The notes under the pieces were generated by a model that worked only from the letters and a program-made list of their open reading frames with translations, did no database searches and had not been told where the DNA came from. A stretch of 11,478 nucleotides of DNA from an uncultured Gemmatimonadota bacterium. GTDB taxonomy: Bacteria > Gemmatimonadota > Gemmatimonadetes > Gemmatimonadales > Gemmatimonadaceae. Positions 7,092 to 11,478 of the stretch are shown one piece after another. The position numbers and the translations under genes are program-made. Every line of letters begins with the position of its first letter. The stretch's first letter is position 1. Where the stretch lies: NCBI GenBank assembly GCA_903894655.1, contig CAITQY010000647.1, forward strand, positions 1-11,478, read 5' to 3'.

Positions 7092-7577
7092 TTAGGCCTT
7101 GGCGGCCTTGGCCGCGTCGAGCTGCGCTTGCATGCGTTTGCGGAACCGATCGGCGATCATGCGGCCCATCTCCGTTTCCTTCGCCACCCACTCCGCGTTG
7201 CGGAAGGCGATCGGGTTCACCGCCGCGCGATACTCCGCGAGCCACGGCTCGACGCGCGAGTAGACCAGCAAGCCTTCGCCGTTGCTCTCGAGCATGAACT
7301 CGGCATGCATCACGCCGTGACGCGCCATCGCGTACGTCATCTCCCAATACGACGTGCATTGACGAAACGCCGCGTTCAGCGGATGGTCGCCCTTCGTCAC
7401 CGCGATCACGTCCTCGAGGCTCGTCGGCAAGAACTTGCTGATGACCAACGTGCGCGATGCGCGCATGAGATCTTCGCGACGGAGCTCGTACAGCTTGAGG
7501 ACGAGTTCCGCGTCGTGATGATCGGGATATTCCTTGAGGGGCACGGTCTGCTCGGCAAACGAGGGGAAATCAGCCAA
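7092..7577 (-). CDS. Hypothetical protein (161 residues), mainly helical
   Basis: A soluble protein of unknown function. Most of it is predicted helical by eye: an amphipathic first half with LKLYELRREDLMRASR (27-42), a central aromatic stretch around SYWEMTYAMARHGVMHAEF (76-94), a conserved-looking glycine turn at NGEGL (99-103), and a Lys/Ala-rich C-terminal tail ending AAKAAKA. There is no signal peptide, membrane segment or catalytic motif. The start is TTG at 7577; an in-frame GTG at 7598 would add seven residues, and neither has a ribosome binding site. It lies 44 bp downstream of another minus-strand hypothetical gene and probably shares its transcript. High G/C third positions across the whole frame support coding. 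Confidence 0.75.
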   Translation of the reverse strand: MADFPSFAEQTVPLKEYPDHHDAELVLKLYELRREDLMRASRTLVISKFLPTSLEDVIAVTKGDHPLNAAFRQCTSYWEMTYAMARHGVMHAEFMLESNGEGLLVYSRVEPWLAEYRAAVNPIAFRNAEWVAKETEMGRMIADRFRKRMQAQLDAAKAAKA

Positions 7578-7621
7578 CGCGCGAGGGCGGCGCGTAGCAC
7601 GTCACGGAGTATTGTCCGCCG

Positions 7622-8311
7622 TCAGAGGCTTGGCAAGCGAAGCGCTGGCACCACATGCGGCTCCCACTGCTGCAACGTGACCCGCAACCGCCACGCCGCG
7701 TTGTCGGCCGCAGCAGACTCCGGATCGAGCGTCGCGTGGGTGATGACAAAGCCCGGCAGCGACGCCATCTGGCCGCTAGGGAGTCGTTTGTGCCATGAGC
7801 CGTCGTGCAACGGGACATCATCGGTAAACCGACCATCGGAGGCGCGGCCGTACACCCGCATCGGGTCGAGTCGCAGGCTGGCCCCGCTGGCGCGACGGTC
7901 CACCGTGATGGCCGACAGCCACGAGCGTCCGGCATACTCCATGACGACACCCAGCTGTACCTGCCTTGTGCTCTCGCGCGACGCCATGAGGCGCGCCACG
8001 AAGTTCCTCACCACCTGACGACGCTGCGACGCCAGCACGACCGGCAGCGTGCACTGCACGGTGCCATCGTCGCCCGTCACCATCTCATCCCCGGCCGATG
8101 GCGATTGCCAATCGGCGGCGGTACCAAGGATCACACGTAGTGGCACGCCGGCAGCAAGCGACTTGTCGGGATGGAGCACGGTGATCTGCACATCAAGGGC
8201 CACCGGTCGTGTAATCGGAATCTGGTTCACCCCGAAAGCTACTCGACCGCAGCCCGTTTCCGGTGATAAATTGTCGAGGCGCGCCGACTTTTCCCCACCG
8301 ACCCGCTCCAT
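7622..8311 (-). CDS. Hypothetical beta-rich protein (229 residues)
   Basis: I do not recognise the family. From residue 36 the sequence alternates hydrophobic strands and turns (PVALDVQITVLHPDK, then PLRVILGT, then GDDGTVQCTLPVVL). This resembles an Ig-like or carboxypeptidase-regulatory-like beta-sandwich, followed by a second half rich in short strands (QVQLGVVMEYAG; ASLRLDPMRVYG) and ending WRLRVTLQQWEP. No signal peptide or membrane segment is visible from this start. ATG 8311 is the first good start, but its codon overlaps the start of the divergent importer gene. GTG 8230, 27 codons in, would leave an 80-bp spacer and begin nearer the folded part. The frame stays open further upstream to 8491, but that part is antisense to the importer signal peptide and binding domain. 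It is probably co-transcribed with the 7092-7577 gene. Confidence 0.7.
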   Translation of the reverse strand: MERVGGEKSARLDNLSPETGCGRVAFGVNQIPITRPVALDVQITVLHPDKSLAAGVPLRVILGTAADWQSPSAGDEMVTGDDGTVQCTLPVVLASQRRQVVRNFVARLMASRESTRQVQLGVVMEYAGRSWLSAITVDRRASGASLRLDPMRVYGRASDGRFTDDVPLHDGSWHKRLPSGQMASLPGFVITHATLDPESAAADNAAWRLRVTLQQWEPHVVPALRLPSL

Positions 8312-8312
8312 G
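8309..8312. promoter_or_regulatory. CATG shared by two divergent start codons
   Basis: The plus-strand ATG at 8310-8312 begins the importer fusion. The complement of 8309-8311 is the ATG of the minus-strand hypothetical gene. If both starts are used, the genes overlap by two bases head to head, and each promoter and leader lies inside the other gene's coding region. Neither start has a clear ribosome binding site. The plus start is well supported by its signal peptide; the minus start is not. Confidence 0.4.
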
Positions 8313-9818
8313 ATCCGAATCGCCACGCGGGTGCTGTCGATAGCCGCGGTGCTCGGGGTGACGTGGGCCTGTGCCGAACCGCCAGCATCCTCGACATCGA
8401 CCGTTCCAGCGAGCACCGAGCCCCTCCGGTGGGGTGGTGACGCCGAAGGGGGCGCGCCCTTCGTGGAAGCCGACGCCGCCGACCCCACCAAACTGCGCGG
8501 CTTCGACGTCGAGATCGCGACGATGCTCGCGCAAGGCCTCGGTCGCGAGCCACAGTTCGTTCAAGTCGCCTGGGCATCCATCGAGCAGTCGGTGGCCCGC
8601 GGCGACTTCACGATCGGCATGTCCGGCCTCGAGGATCGGCCGGCGCTGCACCAGCGCTTCGCCGTGTCGTTGCCGTACTACGAGTTCCGTGAGGTACTCG
8701 CTGTCCGCGCCGCAGACAGCGCGCGCATTCACACGATGGCCGACCTCCGTGGTCGTCGGGTGGGCACGCTGGGCGCCACCATGGCGTGGGAGATGGTGCT
8801 CGCTGCCCAAAGCACACACGGCGTGGTGCCGGTGTCGTACGACGATGACGTGCATCCGTACAGTGATCTCGCCAGCGGACGCGTCGACGCGGTGTTGCTT
8901 GACCATGTGCTGGCCGAACGCTCGCTGCGCCGCATCGGCGGCTTCGTCATTCAACCGGAGGCCGTGGCCCGCGGTCACTACGTGGCGGTGCTGGCCGCCC
9001 GGGACAGCGCGCTGCGCGACACGGTGAACGCCACGCTGCGCGCACGCATGCGCGACGGGTCGCTCGAGCGCGTCTTCCGCTCATGGGACGTGTGGGATGC
9101 GCAGCAAGCGGCGTTTCAACAACAGGTGCTGCGGGACTCCGTGCCTCGCAGCGAGACCCGCACCGCCGGGCGCGACACCACCGCCTCGATCGCAACCTAT
9201 CTCCCGGCGTTGCTGCGCGCCGCCGTCATCACGCTGCTGTTGTCGGTGCTCGCGATGGCCCTCGCCATCACACTCGGCATCGGCCTCGCCGCCGGACGCG
9301 TGTATGGAGCCAAGCCGCTGCGCATCCTGATCACCGCCTATGTCGAGATCATCCGTGGCACGCCGGTGCTACTGCAGCTGTTCGTGCTGTACTACGGCTT
9401 GTCGGACGTGGTGCGACTCCCTGCCTTCGCCGCCGCCGTGATCGGCCTCGGTCTCAACTACGCCGCCTACGAGTCCGAGATCTATCGGGCGGCGCTCGAA
9501 GCCATTCCCACGCTGCAGCTCGAGGCGGCGCGCACCCTTGGCCTCTCCGAACTACAGATCCTGCGGCTCGTGCGCGGACCGCAGGCGCTGCGACTCGCGC
9601 TGGCGCCCATGACGAACGACTTCGTGGCACTGCTCAAGGATTCCTCGCTCGTGTCGGTCATTACGGTGGTGGAGCTCACCAAGCAGACCGCGATCTACGC
9701 GACCAACGCGGGCAGCTGGGCCATTCCGGGCGCGCTCTGCGCTCTCGTGTATCTCGCGATGTCACTGCCGCTCTCGCGAATGGCACGTCGCCTCGAACAG
9801 CGCTGGAAAATCGCATGA
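8310..9818 (+). CDS. Polar amino acid-type ABC importer, substrate-binding domain fused to permease
   Basis: 502 residues with two domains. Residues 1-21 form a signal peptide ending in WAC (Cys21), which could be a lipid site, though Trp at -2 is atypical. Residues about 38-262 are a family 3 substrate-binding domain (GFDVEIA at 64-70, PYY at 122-124, RVDAVLLD at 191-198). Residues about 295-495 are a HisM/GlnP-type permease with roughly five hydrophobic segments. Its EAA loop, EAARTLG (405-411), contacts the ATPase, and RGTPVLLQL (349-357) is typical of this class. The two-in-one design is known for GlnP-like importers; a dimer would carry two binding domains. The Arg that normally grips the ligand's carboxylate, seven residues before the conserved Ser, is Leu113 here, so the ligand may differ from a standard amino acid. 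The stop overlaps the ATPase start. Confidence 0.92.
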   Translation: MIRIATRVLSIAAVLGVTWACAEPPASSTSTVPASTEPLRWGGDAEGGAPFVEADAADPTKLRGFDVEIATMLAQGLGREPQFVQVAWASIEQSVARGDFTIGMSGLEDRPALHQRFAVSLPYYEFREVLAVRAADSARIHTMADLRGRRVGTLGATMAWEMVLAAQSTHGVVPVSYDDDVHPYSDLASGRVDAVLLDHVLAERSLRRIGGFVIQPEAVARGHYVAVLAARDSALRDTVNATLRARMRDGSLERVFRSWDVWDAQQAAFQQQVLRDSVPRSETRTAGRDTTASIATYLPALLRAAVITLLLSVLAMALAITLGIGLAAGRVYGAKPLRILITAYVEIIRGTPVLLQLFVLYYGLSDVVRLPAFAAAVIGLGLNYAAYESEIYRAALEAIPTLQLEAARTLGLSELQILRLVRGPQALRLALAPMTNDFVALLKDSSLVSVITVVELTKQTAIYATNAGSWAIPGALCALVYLAMSLPLSRMARRLEQRWKIA

Positions 9819-10570
9819 GTCGCAACATCGCCGTGCGCGAGAGCGCGTTGTGTGTGCGTGCGCTGCACGCGGGTCATGGAGATCGGGCCGTGCTGCGTGG
9901 ACTCGACCTCGATGTCGCCGAGGGCGAAGTGTGCGCAGTGATGGGCGTGTCGGGGGCCGGGAAGACCACGGTGCTGCGGGTCGTCGCGGCGTTGCAGCCG
10001 TTCTCATCGGGCACTGTCGAGATCAGCGGCGTAGCGCTGCAGCCCGGCGCCGTGCCTCCCGAGTCGCAGCTCCGCGCGCTGCGGCGGCGCGTCGGGGTCG
10101 TCTTCCAGAGCCACGCGCTGTTCGAGCATCTCACCGCACTCGAGAACATCATGCTGGCGCCGGTGCACGCACTCGGGCAATCACGCGCCGACGCGGCGGC
10201 GACCGCCACGCGCCTGCTGGAGTCCCTCGGCGTATCGGCCCGCGCCAACGCGTATCCGCGGCAACTCTCCGGCGGCGAAGCGCAACGCGTGGCGATCGCA
10301 CGCGCCCTCGCCCCCAACCCGCAGCTGCTGCTGATGGACGAACCCACGTCCGCGCTCGATCCGGCGCGCCGGAGCGCCCTCGGCGAATCCGTGCGTGTCC
10401 TCGCCGCCCAAAAACGCGGGCTGTTGATCGTGACCCACGATGTCGAATTCGCACGGAGCTTTGCTGACCGTGTGGTCGTGCTGTCGCACGGCACCATCGC
10501 CGAGCAGGGACCGGCTATCGAGGTGCTCACACAGCCAACCCATGATGCCACGCGCGAGCTGCTGCGCTAA
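9815..10570 (+). CDS. ATPase subunit of the polar amino acid-type ABC importer
   Basis: 251 residues, the usual length for a GlnQ/HisP-type ATPase. Walker A is GVSGAGKTT (44-52), Q-loop Q98 in VVFQSHALF, signature LSGGE (151-155), Walker B LLLMDEP with catalytic E176, and H-loop H208 in VTHD. All nucleotide-binding residues are present. The ATG overlaps the preceding stop in ATGA, so translation is probably coupled and the two products are made in fixed ratio. It would bind the permease EAA loop on the cytoplasmic face and drive import. The open frame extending upstream to 9083 is out of frame with the permease and is not used. The next gene begins 76 bp downstream. Confidence 0.95.
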   Translation: MSRNIAVRESALCVRALHAGHGDRAVLRGLDLDVAEGEVCAVMGVSGAGKTTVLRVVAALQPFSSGTVEISGVALQPGAVPPESQLRALRRRVGVVFQSHALFEHLTALENIMLAPVHALGQSRADAAATATRLLESLGVSARANAYPRQLSGGEAQRVAIARALAPNPQLLLMDEPTSALDPARRSALGESVRVLAAQKRGLLIVTHDVEFARSFADRVVVLSHGTIAEQGPAIEVLTQPTHDATRELLR

Positions 10571-10605
10571 CGCACGCCGACCCTTCCACTTCCCGACGGC
10601 TCACG

Positions 10606-10633
10606 CGAACGTTCGGTCGTCTCCCCAACGTTC
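10606..10633. promoter_or_regulatory. Two AACGTTC boxes upstream of the last gene
   Basis: A perfect 10-bp palindrome, CGAACGTTCG (10606-10615), is followed by a second AACGTTC (10627-10633), with 19 bp between equivalent bases, about two helical turns. They lie 14 to 41 bases before GTG 10647, a suitable place for an operator. The regulator is unknown, and such palindromes can occur by chance in GC-rich DNA. Confidence 0.3.
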
Positions 10634-10646
10634 AGCCAACGATCCC

Positions 10647-11478
10647 GTGCGGCCTTTGCACCTCCTGCTCTTCGGCGTGTTCCTGATGCCCGCGCTTGCC
10701 ACACCGGCACCGGTACGGGCGCCGCGCGCCGAGGTGCGACTCACCGACGTGCGACTCACCGACGTGCGACTCACCGACGTGCACGGCACGGTCTACGACA
10801 GCATCGCCGGTCGGCCGCTCGTTGGCGCACTGGTCCAGCTCGTGGCGGCCGACTCAGGGGCGACGTACGGGCGCACGGTCGTGTCGGACTCACTCGGCGC
10901 GTTCCGCTTCATCGACGCACCGAGCGGCCGCTTCACCCTGGGCTTCTATCACGCCGTGCTCGATTCGCTCGGCCTCGAGCCGCTGCTACGCACGATCACC
11001 GTGGCCGACGGCGGGTCCGTTCGCGCCGACCTGGCCACCCCGTCTGCCGCGCGATTGCGCACGGCGATCTGCGGGGCTCCCACGCCGCAGAACTCCGGCG
11101 CCGTGGTCATGGGCATCGTACGCAACGCCACCGACCGCGCGCCGGCGTCGGGCGTGACCGTGATCGCCGAATGGCTCGAACTCTCGTTCGGCGCGGGCGG
11201 CATGAATCGTCGCACGCCTCGGCGGTTAGCCACCACGCGCGAAACGGGCTGGTTCGCGATCTGCCATGTCCCGAGTCCGGGATCGATGACGCTCATGGCG
11301 GCGCGCGGCGGCGATAGCACGGCGACCATTCAGATCGAGGTCTCGAGCAGCGGCTTCCTGCGCCGCGAACTGTATCTCGGTGCCGCCCGCGTCGTGGCCG
11401 CTGTCCCATCATCGCGAGACAGCACCCTGAAGGACTCGGTCGCCCTTCAGGTGCGGCGCCTGCATGTGGGCGAGGGTC
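10647..11478 (+). CDS. Secreted protein with carboxypeptidase-regulatory-like domains, 3' end outside window
   Basis: An open frame from GTG 10647 runs to the window edge (277 complete codons, no stop). Residues 1-19 look like a signal peptide (LHLLLFGVFLMPALA). A linker with three tandem copies of VRLTD (30-44) leads into a first domain at 45-133. It starts VHGTVYDSIAGRPLVGALV and has a SDSLGAFRF turn, the pattern of carboxypeptidase-regulatory-like (transthyretin-like) beta-sandwiches. A second copy follows at about 152-245 (VVMGIVRNATDRAPASGVTV, then TRETGWFAICHVPSPG). Such domains occur in outer-membrane receptors and other secreted proteins of Bacteroidota and Gemmatimonadota, where they act as structural or adhesion modules. 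What follows, for example more copies or a barrel, is not visible. There is no clear ribosome binding site; an in-frame ATG at residue 14 would destroy the signal peptide, so GTG is preferred. Confidence 0.82.
   Translation, partial: MRPLHLLLFGVFLMPALATPAPVRAPRAEVRLTDVRLTDVRLTDVHGTVYDSIAGRPLVGALVQLVAADSGATYGRTVVSDSLGAFRFIDAPSGRFTLGFYHAVLDSLGLEPLLRTITVADGGSVRADLATPSAARLRTAICGAPTPQNSGAVVMGIVRNATDRAPASGVTVIAEWLELSFGAGGMNRRTPRRLATTRETGWFAICHVPSPGSMTLMAARGGDSTATIQIEVSSSGFLRRELYLGAARVVAAVPSSRDSTLKDSVALQVRRLHVGEG
10734..10778 (+). repeat. Three perfect tandem 15-bp repeats inside a coding region
   Basis: GTGCGACTCACCGAC occurs three times head to tail (10734-10748, 10749-10763, 10764-10778) with no mismatch, encoding VRLTD three times. 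A fourth copy starts (GTGC) and then diverges into the first domain strand. The unit is a multiple of three, so gain or loss of copies keeps the frame and only changes linker length after the signal peptide. Confidence 0.95.

Noticed and set aside
8049..8309. Upstream extension of the importer fusion
   Set aside because: The signal peptide begins at 8310 and the extension is antisense to the 229-residue hypothetical gene.
8312..8491. N-terminal extension of the minus-strand hypothetical protein
   Set aside because: It overlaps the importer's signal peptide and binding domain on the other strand and is low-complexity Ala/Ser/Gly/Pro.
9083..9814. Upstream extension of the ATPase frame
   Set aside because: It is out of frame with the well-supported permease and is Arg/His-rich; the ATGA-coupled start at 9815 matches the family's usual length.
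10734..10778. CRISPR-like repeat
   Set aside because: The three 15-bp units are contiguous with no spacers and lie in frame inside a coding region.
10601..10789. Minus-strand open frame with a repeated TSVSR motif
   Set aside because: The repeat is the complement of the VRLTD-coding triplication; the plus frame has the signal peptide and domains.

Overview
The window is GC-rich, and third codon positions in its genes are strongly G/C. The gene set combines a long Asp-box (BNR/sortilin-like) secreted protein, a carboxypeptidase-regulatory-like-domain secreted protein, lipoprotein signals and mostly absent Shine-Dalgarno sequences. This suggests a Gram-negative environmental bacterium, most likely a member of Gemmatimonadota. 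That placement is inference from gene style; no rRNA or marker gene is present.

Layout. (1) 1-2027, minus: an Asp-box beta-propeller exported protein whose 3' end lies outside the window. (2) 2028-2352: a 325-bp gap holding a gapped inverted repeat (2175-2306). (3) 2353-2949, plus: a membrane-anchored TlpA/ResA-type thioredoxin. It converges on (4) 3016-4878, minus: an ABC exporter half-transporter with permease and ATPase fused. An 80-bp near-palindrome (2916-2995) lies between them and supplies the last codons of the thioredoxin. (5) 4939-6576, plus: a lipoprotein with an N-terminal CBM9-like domain and a C-terminal endonuclease/exonuclease/phosphatase (EEP) domain, divergent from the exporter. 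(6) 6678-6950, plus: a small hypothetical protein, followed by a 64-bp hairpin element (6963-7026). (7) 7092-7577 and 7622-8311, minus: two hypothetical proteins, probably co-transcribed. (8) 8310-9818 and 9815-10570, plus: a polar amino acid-type ABC importer built from a substrate-binding/permease fusion and its ATPase, translationally coupled by an ATGA overlap. (9) 10647 to the window end, plus: a secreted protein with two carboxypeptidase-regulatory-like domains, truncated by the window, with three in-frame tandem 15-bp repeats just after its signal peptide.

The clearest functional unit is the two-gene importer: the fusion supplies capture and channel, and the ATPase supplies energy. The exporter, thioredoxin and EEP lipoprotein look like independent cell-envelope genes. 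No CRISPR array, tRNA, rRNA, transposase or phage gene was recognised. The most unusual points are: head-to-head genes whose start codons appear to share one CATG; three unrelated intergenic palindromic elements within about 5 kb; an EEP domain with Asp where a catalytic His is usual; a substrate-binding domain lacking the usual ligand-binding Arg; and the tandem VRLTD repeats. I see no convincing wholly new multi-gene system.
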